A stretch of 64,000 nucleotides of DNA from assembly GCF_003846175.1 (NCBI RefSeq), contig NZ_ML123044.1, positions 1,670,427-1,734,426 on the forward strand, read 5' to 3'. This DNA comes from Streptomyces sp. ADI95-17. GTDB lineage: Bacteria > Actinomycetota > Actinomycetes > Streptomycetales > Streptomycetaceae. Both the position numbers and the translations under genes were made by a program. The notes beneath the pieces are model-generated. The model made no database searches and was not told the DNA's origin. It saw only the letters and a program-made list of their open reading frames with translations. Below, one piece after another: positions 1 through 8,225 of this stretch (positions are counted from its first letter, which is position 1; every line of letters begins with the position of its first letter).

Positions 1-1136
1 CCGGGTGCCTGGAGCAGCGCCCCGGTGGCGGCGCTGCCGCCGAGCACGGCCAGCCCGGAGACGGAGGAGAGCGCCCCGGTGGCGAGCCCGAGCCGCCGGT
101 CGTCGACGAGATCCGGTACGAGCCCGCGCGCGGCCGGGACCAGCAGCATCTGCCCGAGGGTCAGCAGAACTACGAGGGTGGCGCCGGGCAGCAGTCCGGC
201 GGGGCCGCCGGGGGTGAGCGGTACGGCGGCGAACCCGGCGGCGACGATCCCGAGGCCGGTGACGAGCGCGGTGCGCGGGGCGACGCGGCGGGCGGCCCAG
301 CGGGTCAGGGGCAGTTGGGCGCAGACCACGAGGAGCGAGGAGAGCGCGAACAGCCAGCCGAGCGCGGCCTGCCCGCCGGTGGCCTCCGCCACCTCGGCCG
401 GCAACGAGAGGTAGAGCTGGTTGTACGCGATCAGGTAGCTGCTGTACGCGAGGCAGAGCAGGAGGAAGGGCCGGTTCCCGAACACCTCGCGAACGGAGCC
501 GCGGGACTCGGCCGTCCGAGTGACGGGAGCCCGGCGCGGCATCAGCCGGGCGTGTCCGGCGAGGACCCCGACGAAGACCAGCGCACCGGCGAGGCAGGCC
601 GCCCGGAATCCGGCACCGAGCAGCAGGAGCAGCGAGCCGAGCAGCGGCCCGATGAAGGCGCCGGCCTGCCCGGCGGCGGAGAACACGGCCAGCACCTGGG
701 CACGCGGGGTCCCGGTGTCCTGCTCGTACCGGACGGACTCGCGGGCGGTCTCGGACTCCACGGCCGGCGAGAACAGCGCGGCGGCGAACCCGATGAGGAC
801 CACCGCACCGATGACGCTCACGGTGGACCCGGCGAAGGCCAGCCACCCGAAGCCGGCGATCCGCAGGGCGCAGCCGACGAGGACGACGGGCCGGGGCCCG
901 TACCGGTCGGTGAGGGCGCCGCCGACGACGAAGAGCCCCTGCTGGCTGAACGTACGCAGACCGAGCACGAGCCCGACGAGCCATCCGGCCATGCCGAGGC
1001 CGGTGCCGAGATGGGTCGCGAGGTAGGGCAGCACGGCGTAGAAGCCGATGTTGAAGGCGAACTGGGTGGCGGTGAGGAGCCGCAGGTAGGGCGTGGTCCT
1101 CGTCGCGGCCACGAGGGTGGGTGCGGCGGGGGTCAC
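1..1136 (-). CDS. MFS transporter (partial, C-terminus beyond window)
   Basis: Reading leftward from a GTG at 1136, about 378 codons stay open to the window edge, so the C-terminus is missing. The protein is a run of hydrophobic helices with a cytoplasmic loop of the type GALTDRYGPRP between helices 2 and 3, the major facilitator signature of the 12-TM drug/solute proton antiporter class. The substrate cannot be read from the sequence. It follows an ABC permease and binding protein on the same strand after a 370-bp gap. An MFS exporter beside a Dpp/Nik-type importer behind a Fur-family box recalls metallophore loci of the Cnt type, but that link is inference. Confidence 0.85.
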   Translation of the reverse strand, partial: MTPAAPTLVAATRTTPYLRLLTATQFAFNIGFYAVLPYLATHLGTGLGMAGWLVGLVLGLRTFSQQGLFVVGGALTDRYGPRPVVLVGCALRIAGFGWLAFAGSTVSVIGAVVLIGFAAALFSPAVESETARESVRYEQDTGTPRAQVLAVFSAAGQAGAFIGPLLGSLLLLLGAGFRAACLAGALVFVGVLAGHARLMPRRAPVTRTAESRGSVREVFGNRPFLLLCLAYSSYLIAYNQLYLSLPAEVAEATGGQAALGWLFALSSLLVVCAQLPLTRWAARRVAPRTALVTGLGIVAAGFAAVPLTPGGPAGLLPGATLVVLLTLGQMLLVPAARGLVPDLVDDRRLGLATGALSSVSGLAVLGGSAATGALLQAP

Positions 1137-1506
1137 GGGGTCACCCCGCCGACGGGTTTCGGCGGGGTGGTCCGGGGCCCCTCCGGGGCGTCTCCTCGAA
1201 CGACGAACGTTCCGCGGGTACGCGGGAGAACCCGGGTATCCGTTCGTCGTCCTGCGGGGACTCCCCTGCACGGCCCCGGACCGGGCCGTCGTGCGTCCTC
1301 GGGCGTGCGGGAGTGGCGGTGGGGCCGTGCCCGGAGGGGGCCCGTCCCGGTACGCGATTCCGTCTCGGTGCGCCCGTTCGTGCCCGTGCCGGGACGCGGT
1401 CCGGTCTCGGTACGCCCGTTCGTGCCCGTGCCGGGACGCGGTCCGGTCTCGGTACGCCCGTTCGAGGCCGTCCTGGTACGCCTGTCCGCCGTACTGGTAC
1501 GCCCGT
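1137..1506. other. Gene-free gap between MFS gene and ABC permease gene
   Basis: No convincing gene occurs here. The gap holds a short perfect tandem repeat (1371-1464) and further degenerate copies of a tacgcccgttc motif towards 1510. An ATP-binding subunit, which the neighbouring permease and binding protein require, is not encoded here. Confidence 0.6.
1371..1464. repeat. 42-bp tandem repeat, 2.2 copies
   Basis: Two perfect 42-bp units (1371-1412 and 1413-1454) are followed by a 10-bp start of a third unit and then by degenerate pieces sharing ggtacgcccgttc. The period is a multiple of three, so overlapping reading frames show 14-residue repeats, but no supported gene uses them. Confidence 0.85.
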
Positions 1507-3234
1507 TCATGCCGTGCCTGCCCTGGTGCGGGCACGCCCCCGCACCGCTGCCGCCGTGAGGACGGCCAGTGCGCCCAGGGCGGCGAGCGCGGCGGCGGGA
1601 GCCAGTACGGACCAGGGGGCCCGTTCCGCGTACGGCATGTTCTCCGAGAGCATCCGGCCCCACTCCGGCGCCGGTGCCTGTGTGCCCAGGCCGAGGAAGC
1701 CGAGCGAGGCGAGGGCCAGCGCGACGGCCGGGATCCGCAGGACCGCGTGGCGCAGGACCGGGGGCACGACGGCGGGCAGCAGGTGGCGCCGGGCCAGGTG
1801 CCACCGCCCGGCGCCCATCGAACGGGCCGCCGCGATGTGCGGTGCGGCGCGCTCCTGCGCGTACAGGGCCGAGGTGTGCGCGGCGAGCGGCGCCCAGGCG
1901 ACGGCCGCCACGGCGGCCGCGGCACCCAGGGGGCCGGGGCCCGCGATGCCCGCGACGACCAGGCCGCAGAGGATCGCCGGCAGAGCGTTCGCGGTCTCGG
2001 TGAGCGCCCCGGCCCGTACCGCTCCGAGGACCAGGCCGAGCAGCAGCGTCACGGCGGAGACGGCGATCGCGGTCAGCACCGTACGGGCCGCTCCGTGGCC
2101 GAGGCGGGCCAGCACGTCACGGCCGAGGGAGTCCGTGCCGAAGGGATGCGCGGCGGAAGGACCGGCGAGGCGGGCCGCGGCGTCGACGTGCAGCGGGTCG
2201 CGCAGCAGCCCGGCGACGGTCACGGCCACGAAGAGCACGGCGAGCACCACCGCACCGGCGGTGAGCAGCCGGCGGGCGGGCAGGGCCGGGGGCACCAGGG
2301 CCGGGAGGGCCCCGTCGGCCAGGGCGGGCCCGAGCAGGGCGCGGCCGGCCAGGCGGGCCGCGATGCCCGCGGCCACGCCCAGGAGCAGCAGGAACAGCAC
2401 GCACGCCTGGAGCACCGGGAGGTCCTGCGCGAGGGCCGCGGCCAGCGCCGTACCGCCGAGCCCGGGGACGGCGTACAGCGTCTCGACGGCGACGGCGCCG
2501 CCGGTGAGGCCGACCACGACCAGGCCGAGCTGCGGCAGCAGTCCGGGCAGGGTGCGGCGCAGCGCGTGCGGCACGATGCGACGTCCCGGCAGTCCGCCCG
2601 CGACGGCGGCCTTCGCCCACGGTTCGGCGAACGCGGCGGGCAGCGCGTCGTCCAGCAGCCGGCCGAGCAGGGCGCCCGCGGGGATGCCCATGGCGAGCGC
2701 GGGCAGCACCATCTGTTCGGGCCCGCCCCAGCCGAGCGCCGGGAGCCAGCCCAGCTGCACGGCGACGACGGCGGCCAGGACGGCGGCGAGCAGGAACTCC
2801 GGCAGTGCGGCGAGGACGGCGGCGCTCACCCCGGCCCGTGCGGTGACGATCCGGCGCCGCGCCCCGCGCCGCAGCGTGCCCGCGCAGAGCACGGCGGCCA
2901 GCAGCACGGCGACCGCGAGCGAGGCGCCCATCAGGGTCAGGGAGACGCCGAGCGCGGCCGTCACATCGGGGGCGACGGGCTGTCCGGAGACCCAGGAGGT
3001 GCCGAGGTCGCCGTGGAGGAGCCCGCCCAGCCAGTCGCCCAGGACGTGCGCGGCCCCGCCGTCGAGCCCGGTCTCGGCGCGGATCGCGTCGAGGGTCTCG
3101 GGGGTGGGCGGCCGGTCGGCGTACCGGGCGTGCAGGATCGTGAGCGCCGGGTCGGTCCGGGTCAGGGTGGGCAGCAGCCCGATGACGGCGAGGACCGCGA
3201 GGAGCGTGCCGAGCCGCCCCGCCAGGTGCTTCAC
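1507..3234 (-). CDS. Fused DppB-DppC type ABC transporter permease
   Basis: This 575-residue membrane protein combines the two permease subunits of an oligopeptide/nickel-type ABC importer. The first half (about 1-300) begins with the N-terminal helix and periplasmic loop of DppB/NikB proteins and carries an EAA-type loop (EPWAKAAVAGGLPGRR). The second half (about 310-575) starts with the DppC-type segment HPFGTDSLGRDVLARL and carries a second EAA loop (AAARSMGAGRWHLARRHLLP). These loops dock the ATPases, so two of them indicate a true fusion. It starts at a GTG 4 bp after the stop of the binding protein gene, so the two are probably coupled. No ATPase gene is visible nearby. Confidence 0.88.
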   Translation of the reverse strand: MKHLAGRLGTLLAVLAVIGLLPTLTRTDPALTILHARYADRPPTPETLDAIRAETGLDGGAAHVLGDWLGGLLHGDLGTSWVSGQPVAPDVTAALGVSLTLMGASLAVAVLLAAVLCAGTLRRGARRRIVTARAGVSAAVLAALPEFLLAAVLAAVVAVQLGWLPALGWGGPEQMVLPALAMGIPAGALLGRLLDDALPAAFAEPWAKAAVAGGLPGRRIVPHALRRTLPGLLPQLGLVVVGLTGGAVAVETLYAVPGLGGTALAAALAQDLPVLQACVLFLLLLGVAAGIAARLAGRALLGPALADGALPALVPPALPARRLLTAGAVVLAVLFVAVTVAGLLRDPLHVDAAARLAGPSAAHPFGTDSLGRDVLARLGHGAARTVLTAIAVSAVTLLLGLVLGAVRAGALTETANALPAILCGLVVAGIAGPGPLGAAAAVAAVAWAPLAAHTSALYAQERAAPHIAAARSMGAGRWHLARRHLLPAVVPPVLRHAVLRIPAVALALASLGFLGLGTQAPAPEWGRMLSENMPYAERAPWSVLAPAAALAALGALAVLTAAAVRGRARTRAGTA

Positions 3235-3238
3235 CCGG

Positions 3239-4759
3239 TCACCCGACGCGGGTGTCGGCGGTGATCAGGGTGCGTTCCATCGGGTCGAGCGAGACGCCGT
3301 GGACGCGGCTGTCGTCGTAGCCCTGGACGAAGCGTTCGTGGAGCAGCGGTACGAGGGCGTCGGTGCCGAGGATGCCGGCCTCGGCGGCCGTCTCGGCGCG
3401 GTGGCGGGCGGTGGTGTCGGCGAGGCCGGCGGCCTTGTCCACGGCGGCGTCGACCCGCTCGTCGCAGAGCTGGGAGATGTTGAAGCTGCCGTCGCAGGTG
3501 AAGTCGGACGCGAGGTAGGAGACCGGGTCCGCGGTGTCCAGGAGGGTGTTGCGGGCCTGGATGAACGCGTCGTACTTGCCGGCCAGTGCGTCGGCCTCCA
3601 GCTGGGCGTAGTCGCGTACGACCTGCTTGACGGTGAAGCCGCGCGCGGTGAGCTGCTGCTGGACGACGGTGGCGACCTCGGGCAGCTCGGGCCGGTTGGT
3701 GTACGTGGCGAGGACGATCTGCTTCGTCTTCGCGACCTGCGCCTTTGCGGCGGCCTTCGCCCGGTTCGTGGGGGCGGTGCGCTCGGCGGCGGCCCAGGGC
3801 ACGCCGGGGCCGAGGAGGCCCTTCGCGGTGTCGGCGCGGCCCTCGTAGACGCCCTTGACCAGGGCGGCCGAGTCGATGGCCTCGCGGGCGGCGGCACGCA
3901 TCGCCGGGTCGGCGAAGACCCCGTGCCGGGTGTTGAGGGAGAGGCCGTTGGTGCGGGCGGAGGGGAATTCGTGGACGAGCCCGTCACCGAGGAGGGACGC
4001 CTGGGAGATGGGTACGTACTCGGCGACGTCGACGGTCTTCGTGCGCAGCGCGTTGGCGCGCGCGGTGCCGTCGGCGACGAACTTCACGTCGACGCCGGGG
4101 GCCTTCGCCTTGTCACCCCAGTAGCTGTCGTTGCGCTGGAGCGTGGCGCTGAGCGCGCCGTTCACCTTCGTCAGGGTGAAGGGTCCGGTGGCGTGCCCGG
4201 CGGGGTTCACCCTGCCGCCCTTGTACGCGCCCTCGGACAGGATCGTGAGCGAGGGGTTGGCCAGGCGCTGGGGCAGCAGCGGGTCGGGGGTCCGGGTGGA
4301 TATCCGTACGGTCCTGGCGTCCGGCGTGGTGACGTCGAGACGGGTGTCGCTGAGGACCCGGGGCTTGGGGGACGCCTCCTCGGCGGCGCGCAGCGAGCGC
4401 GCGACATCGGCGGACCCGACCTTCTTGCCGTCCTGGAAGGCGGCGTCGCGCAGCGTGAAGGTCCAGGTGCGGTCGTTGTCGCGCTTCCAGGAGGTGGCGA
4501 GCGCGGGCTTGGCGTCGCCGTTCCTGTCGAGGGTGGTGAGGCCCTCGATAACGGCGAGGCGGCTGAGGGTGACGGCGTCGTCGCCGTACGGGGACATGGC
4601 CTGGGCGGGCGGGAAGGCCATGACGACCCGGAGCCGCTGCCCGTCCGCGGAGCCGCCCGAGCCGTCCGATGAGGAACAGGCGGTGGCGAGCGGTACGAGG
4701 AGGGCGGCCGCGGAGAGCGTCAGGGGCAGCGCGGGGCGACGGCGACGGGGCGAGGACAT
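3239..4759 (-). CDS. ABC transporter substrate-binding lipoprotein, SBP family 5
   Basis: The 506-residue exported protein has a basic N-terminus (SSPRRRR), a hydrophobic core and a lipobox LATAC near residue 28, so it should be a lipoprotein. The mature part has the family 5 (DppA/NikA/CntA) layout, with an early VIEGLTTLDRNGDAKPALATSW segment-like region and a C-terminal DPVSYLASDFTCDGSFN segment. Family members bind peptides, nickel or metal-chelator complexes. The start is supported by AAGG 9 bp upstream and a likely -10 hexamer TATAAG. A Fur/Zur-type box lies in the 31 bp between this gene and the upstream GNAT gene, which suggests induction by metal shortage. It is co-transcribed with the fused permease downstream. 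Confidence 0.88.
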   Translation of the reverse strand: MSSPRRRRPALPLTLSAAALLVPLATACSSSDGSGGSADGQRLRVVMAFPPAQAMSPYGDDAVTLSRLAVIEGLTTLDRNGDAKPALATSWKRDNDRTWTFTLRDAAFQDGKKVGSADVARSLRAAEEASPKPRVLSDTRLDVTTPDARTVRISTRTPDPLLPQRLANPSLTILSEGAYKGGRVNPAGHATGPFTLTKVNGALSATLQRNDSYWGDKAKAPGVDVKFVADGTARANALRTKTVDVAEYVPISQASLLGDGLVHEFPSARTNGLSLNTRHGVFADPAMRAAAREAIDSAALVKGVYEGRADTAKGLLGPGVPWAAAERTAPTNRAKAAAKAQVAKTKQIVLATYTNRPELPEVATVVQQQLTARGFTVKQVVRDYAQLEADALAGKYDAFIQARNTLLDTADPVSYLASDFTCDGSFNISQLCDERVDAAVDKAAGLADTTARHRAETAAEAGILGTDALVPLLHERFVQGYDDSRVHGVSLDPMERTLITADTRVG

Positions 4760-4774
4760 GACTGCGACCTTATA

Positions 4775-4789
4775 TGAAAACGATTGTCA
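4775..4789 (-). promoter_or_regulatory. Fur-family (Zur-like) operator before the binding-protein gene
   Basis: TGAAAACGATTGTCA is a 7-1-7 imperfect palindrome (5 of 7 arm pairs match). Read on the minus strand it is TGACAATCGTTTTCA, two changes from the mycobacterial-type Zur box TGAAAATCATTTTCA. It ends 15 bp before the ATG at 4759 and abuts a TATAAG -10-like hexamer, so a bound repressor would cover the promoter. Which Fur paralog binds cannot be told from the sequence. Confidence 0.65.
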
Positions 4790-4790
4790 T

Positions 4791-5375
4791 CTAGCGGGCG
4801 GGGGTGGTGGGCACCGGCATCGGCAGTTCGAAGTGGACGATGCCCTGACCGCCGCCCGGCAACGCGCGCTCGTCGCACACCTCGTCCGCCAGCGACCGCC
4901 AGAACGGCTCGGCGCCGGACACGGCCGGGTCGGTGTGCAGGTAGACCGCCTCGTACCCGCCGGCCGCCGCGACGAAGTCGCACAGCTCCCGCACCAGCCG
5001 CCGGGCCAGCCCGCGCCTGCGGTGGCCGGGCGCGACATAGATCCGGCAGAGCTGGGCGGTGGTCCCGGACGGGAAGCGGTCCGCGACCCACTGCGGATTG
5101 GGCGGCGCCTGGGGCCCGCGGTCGCGCACCGCGCCGGTGGCGACGATCTCGCCGTCGCACTCGACGACCAGCAGGGTGCAGCGGTCCGGGCGCAGATAGG
5201 CGGTCTCGGGATCGATGATGTCGGCGTGCCAGCGCGGTACGTAACCGGACCGCAGGTCGCGGTAGACGGTGTCGAGCATCACGGCCCGCGCCCCGCCGAG
5301 ATCGGCGGGGGTGGCGGTGCGCAGTACGTATCCGTCGGTTCCGGCCCGTACCGGCGCCACCGTCGTCGTGCTCAT
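4791..5375 (-). CDS. GNAT family N-acetyltransferase
   Basis: This 194-residue protein matches the GCN5-related acetyltransferase fold. It has an N-terminal beta strand (YVLRTATPADLGGARAVM), a central strand LLVVECDGEIVATGAV and the acetyl-CoA pyrophosphate loop CRIYVAPGHRRRGLARRL (Q/R-x-x-G-x-G/A class). The acceptor substrate is unknown. I chose the ATG at 5375 (MSTTTV) over one ten codons upstream because the domain begins just after it. The stop lies 31 bp before the binding-protein gene, and the Zur-like box fills that gap. A candidate Nur-type motif lies upstream (5427-5442). Confidence 0.85.
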   Translation of the reverse strand: MSTTTVAPVRAGTDGYVLRTATPADLGGARAVMLDTVYRDLRSGYVPRWHADIIDPETAYLRPDRCTLLVVECDGEIVATGAVRDRGPQAPPNPQWVADRFPSGTTAQLCRIYVAPGHRRRGLARRLVRELCDFVAAAGGYEAVYLHTDPAVSGAEPFWRSLADEVCDERALPGGGQGIVHFELPMPVPTTPAR

Positions 5376-5426
5376 CCGTGAGCCCACCGTCCTCGTACGA
5401 CACATCGCTTGCCGTACCAGCGTACG

Positions 5427-5442
5427 TGCAAGCGTTGTGCAA
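5427..5442. promoter_or_regulatory. Candidate Nur-type box upstream of GNAT gene
   Basis: The + strand reads TGCAA-GCGTT-GTGCAA. The Nur operator described for S. coelicolor is, from memory, tGCaa-N5-ttGCaa, so spacing fits and one base differs. It lies about 50 bp upstream of the GNAT start. A nur gene is present at 57.4 kb. This is a motif match only. Confidence 0.3.
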
Positions 5443-5489
5443 CAAGGTCGTGGCCCCGGAGGTCCCAGCAGGTCAGGGCCGGGTGCGGG

Positions 5490-6011
5490 TCAGCCGGTGC
5501 GGTAGACCAGCGCGGTCGCGATCCCGGCGATGCCCTCGCCCCGGCCGGTGAAGCCGAGACCGTCGGAGGTGGCCGCGGAGAGCGAGACGGGCGCCCCCAC
5601 GGCGGCCGACAGCACCTTCTGCGCCTCGTCCCGCCGCTTGCCGATCTTCGGCCGCACGCCGACGACCTGGACGGCGACATTGCCGATCTCGAAGCCCTCG
5701 GCCCGCACGATCCGGGCCGCCTCGGTCAGCAGGGTCACCCCGGCGGCGCCGGACCACTCGGGCCGCCCGGTGCCGAAGTGCTGCCCGAGGTCGCCGAGCC
5801 CGGCAGCCGAGAAGAGCGCGTTGCACGCGGCGTGCGCGACGACATCGGCGTCCGAGTGGCCGGCGAGCCCGGGCCCCTCGCCCTCCCAGAGCAGCCCCGC
5901 GCACCACAGCTCACGGCCCTCCTCGAAGGCGTGGATGTCGGTGCCGATCCCGACCTGCGGGATCACCGGCCCGGTCCGTTCCACGGGAGCCGTCGTTTCC
6001 TCAGAAGCCAT
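5490..6011 (-). CDS. ispF: 2-C-methyl-D-erythritol 2,4-cyclodiphosphate synthase
   Basis: IspF converts CDP-methylerythritol 2-phosphate to the cyclic diphosphate in the MEP isoprenoid pathway. The 173-residue protein shows the family motifs GTDIHAF and [10 protein letters not shown]. Asp25, His27 and His60 correspond to the zinc ligands of the active site. The C-terminus has the conserved [19 protein letters not shown] region. About 14 extra residues precede the conserved core, as in other actinomycetes. The start codon overlaps the end of ispD by 11 bp, so the two are translated as an operon. Soluble cytosolic trimer in known members. Confidence 0.97.
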   Translation of the reverse strand: MASEETTAPVERTGPVIPQVGIGTDIHAFEEGRELWCAGLLWEGEGPGLAGHSDADVVAHAACNALFSAAGLGDLGQHFGTGRPEWSGAAGVTLLTEAARIVRAEGFEIGNVAVQVVGVRPKIGKRRDEAQKVLSAAVGAPVSLSAATSDGLGFTGRGEGIAGIATALVYRTG

Positions 6012-6747
6012 CGTTCGCCCTCCTGCGTGCGAGTACCGCCTCGGCCAGCACCAGATCCAGCGGCCGGGTCACCTTGAACGCCTCTTCATGCCCGGGCACG
6101 ACCACCACGGGCACCCCGAGCTGCTCCACCATGCCCGCGTCGTCCGTGGCACCCTCGCCGCTGACGGCGACGGCCCCGTGCGCCCGTACGAGCGTGTCGC
6201 GGTCGAAGCCCTGCGGGGTCTGCACGGCGCGCAGCCTGGCCCGCACGGGCGTGCCGAGCACCGGCTCCGGCTCCCCCGGCGCACCGGGCTCGACCTCCTT
6301 GACGGTGTCGGCCAGCGGCAGCGCGGGGACGACGGCGGGCGCCCCGTCCCGTACCGCCTCGATCACCGCGTCCACCGTGTCGACGGGCACCAGCGGGCGC
6401 GCCGCGTCGTGGACGAGGACGACGGAGACGTCCTCGGGCAGCGCGTCGATGCCGAGCCGCACCGACTCCTGGCGGGTGTCGCCGCCGGGCACGACGAGGT
6501 AGTCGGTGCGCTCGGGCAGGGCGTGCTCGTCGAGCAGGTTCTTGACCTCGTGGGCGCCGTCCGGCGGCGCGACGACCACGACCAGGGAGACGGCACGGGA
6601 CGCCGCCATGGCCCGTACCGCGTGGATGAGCATGGGCGTGCCACCCAGCGCGCGGAGCGCCTTGGGGGCACCCGGCCCGAGCCGTACGCCGCGGCCGGCT
6701 GCGGGAATCACGGCGGCCGTGCGGTACGGACGCGATTGATCAGACAT
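6001..6747 (-). CDS. ispD: 2-C-methyl-D-erythritol 4-phosphate cytidylyltransferase
   Basis: IspD transfers CMP to methylerythritol 4-phosphate in the MEP pathway. The 248-residue protein has the nucleotide-binding segment [20 protein letters not shown] near the N-terminus, the [11 protein letters not shown] motif near residue 125 and the [13 protein letters not shown] motif. The start at 6747 (MSDQSRP) has CGGAG 9 bp upstream; an upstream extension of about 90 codons lacks homology-like sequence. It overlaps ispF by 11 bp. CarD lies upstream on the same strand, with a 354-bp gap that may hold the ispDF promoter. Confidence 0.96.
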   Translation of the reverse strand: MSDQSRPYRTAAVIPAAGRGVRLGPGAPKALRALGGTPMLIHAVRAMAASRAVSLVVVVAPPDGAHEVKNLLDEHALPERTDYLVVPGGDTRQESVRLGIDALPEDVSVVLVHDAARPLVPVDTVDAVIEAVRDGAPAVVPALPLADTVKEVEPGAPGEPEPVLGTPVRARLRAVQTPQGFDRDTLVRAHGAVAVSGEGATDDAGMVEQLGVPVVVVPGHEEAFKVTRPLDLVLAEAVLARRRANDGF

Positions 6748-7101
6748 CGATTGCACTCCGGGGCTTCGGCATGTTTGTTTCCACAGCCGACGTGGGTATG
6801 GCCACAAGCGAGCCGGGCGCCGTGCCCTGACTCGACGGGACCCTTTCCGTGACACCCCGTCGAAGTCGGACAAGCCGCACCGGTGCTCGGGATCGGCTGC
6901 GCAAGATCGCGAGCAACGTATCGGGGGTATCACCGGTGAAGCCAACGCATCGGTGAGTCGGGACGCAATCCGGACAGGCTGTGCATTGATTCCAGCCACG
7001 CCGTGGCTGAATACAGACATGCCGCGGCGCCCGACGACATACCGTGAATACGATTGTCAGCGGGCACCGCGGCACATTGATTACGACCGGCGCGAGCCGG
7101 T
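6748..7101. other. Gene-free region between carD and ispD
   Basis: No gene or clear terminator is seen. A second Fur-type box-like sequence lies at 7045-7059. The region has noticeably more A+T than its surroundings, consistent with promoter DNA for ispD-ispF. Confidence 0.5.
7045..7059. promoter_or_regulatory. Second Fur-family box-like sequence
   Basis: TGAATACGATTGTCA differs at one base from the box at 4775-4789. Its own symmetry is weaker (4 of 7 arm pairs). It sits about 300 bp upstream of ispD and 43 bp beyond the end of carD, so a regulatory role is uncertain. Confidence 0.3.
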
Positions 7102-7584
7102 TCAGGACGCGAGAACCTCGTCGAGCAGAGCCTCGGCCTTGTCTTCGTTCGTGTTCTCCGCGAGAGCGAGCTCGCTCACCAGAATCTGGCGAGCCTTGGC
7201 GAGCATGCGCTTCTCACCTGCGGAGAGTCCACGCTCGCGCTCACGACGCCACAGGTCGCGAACCACTTCGGCGACCTTGATGACATCGCCGGAGGCGAGC
7301 TTCTCGAGATTTGCCTTGTAGCGCCGGGACCAGTTCGTCGGCTCTTCGGCATACGGTGCGCGAAGCACCTCGAAGACCCGGTCCAGCCCCTCCTGCCCGA
7401 CCACGTCGCGCACACCCACGAACTCCGCATTGTCCGCCGGCACACGAACCGTCAAGTCGCCCTGGGCGACCTTGAGCACCAAGTAGGTCTTGTCCACGCC
7501 TTTGATCTGGCGAGTTTCGATAGCCTCGATCAGCGCGGCCCCGTGATGGGGATAGACCACGGTGTCGCCAACCTTGAACGTCAT
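7102..7584 (-). CDS. carD: CarD family transcription regulator
   Basis: CarD binds the RNA polymerase beta subunit and stabilises the open promoter complex; in mycobacteria it is essential and controls rRNA transcription. The 160-residue protein begins with the RNAP-interacting Tudor-like domain ([21 protein letters not shown], about 1-60) and ends with an all-helical DNA-binding domain (about 65-160) containing [17 protein letters not shown] and the conserved [16 protein letters not shown] segment. Length and sequence are those of actinobacterial CarD. The product is cytosolic and nucleoid-associated. The upstream 640 bp hold its promoter and that of a divergent lipoprotein. Confidence 0.96.
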   Translation of the reverse strand: MTFKVGDTVVYPHHGAALIEAIETRQIKGVDKTYLVLKVAQGDLTVRVPADNAEFVGVRDVVGQEGLDRVFEVLRAPYAEEPTNWSRRYKANLEKLASGDVIKVAEVVRDLWRRERERGLSAGEKRMLAKARQILVSELALAENTNEDKAEALLDEVLAS

Positions 7585-8225
7585 GTGACAGGTACCCCTT
7601 CCGTGGCTATCAAGAGTAACACGAGAACTGCTTCTCCTGAATGACGTTTTCGCAGGTCAGGGCATATCTCGGGGCTTGACAACAGCAACACGCACGTGCT
7701 GCGGAAGGCTCACGGGGGACGGAATTCGCAGGTCGGAGCCGTTGTGCGGGCAGGGCGAAACACACACGTCTCACACATCCGGACCACTCTCCGCAGGGGT
7801 CGAACGTCCCGTTTTGCCTGATTCCGGATGCTGAAGTTTCCGTACTCCGTTCGGAGATCGATCACCCGTACGGAGGTAAGTGCCGTTGATCAACGGAATT
7901 GATCAACGGCCCGGCGTGATCGCTTATGCGCACGGAATGCGCCACGCTCCATGAATTGATCACCGGCGATATGTGAACGGCATGTGTCGGGCCGTTTCGG
8001 CAGCCGGCAAGGGCCGCAAACCATTGTCGGGCGGGAGCCTGCGAAGGCCATGGCCGCGGGAAGTTCCGGGAGAGGCCGGGAGGACCGAGATCACTCTCAG
8101 GGGCGGGTCGGGTGCGGGGCCGGGCGGGCGGCTCGGTAGCCTGAAGCCGCTGACACACCCTTAGGGCGGCTTTACGTCGCTCCCCATCCGTCCGCAGTCC
8201 GAACGTTCAAGGAGTTGCCGCCGCC
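7585..8225. other. Divergent intergenic region carD / lipoprotein
   Basis: This 641-bp gap separates two divergent genes and contains no supported gene; short frames here lack coding features. It contains several TTGATCA elements (see 7884-7962) and should carry promoters in both directions. Confidence 0.5.
7884..7962. repeat. TTGATCA repeat cluster
   Basis: TTGATCAACGG occurs at 7886-7896 and again at 7899-7909, a 13-bp period; the first copy is embedded in the perfect palindrome CGTTGATCAACG (7884-7895). A third TTGATCA lies at 7956-7962. It may be an operator, but the regulator is unknown. Confidence 0.4.

Noticed and set aside
315..4672. Several very long rightward open frames opposite the transporter genes
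   Set aside because: They are antisense to genes with clear transporter motifs and read as Gly/Arg/Ala-rich sequence, as high G+C DNA produces.
7862..8164. Small frames in the carD-lipoprotein gap
   Set aside because: Low-quality composition, no ribosome site, and they overlap on both strands.
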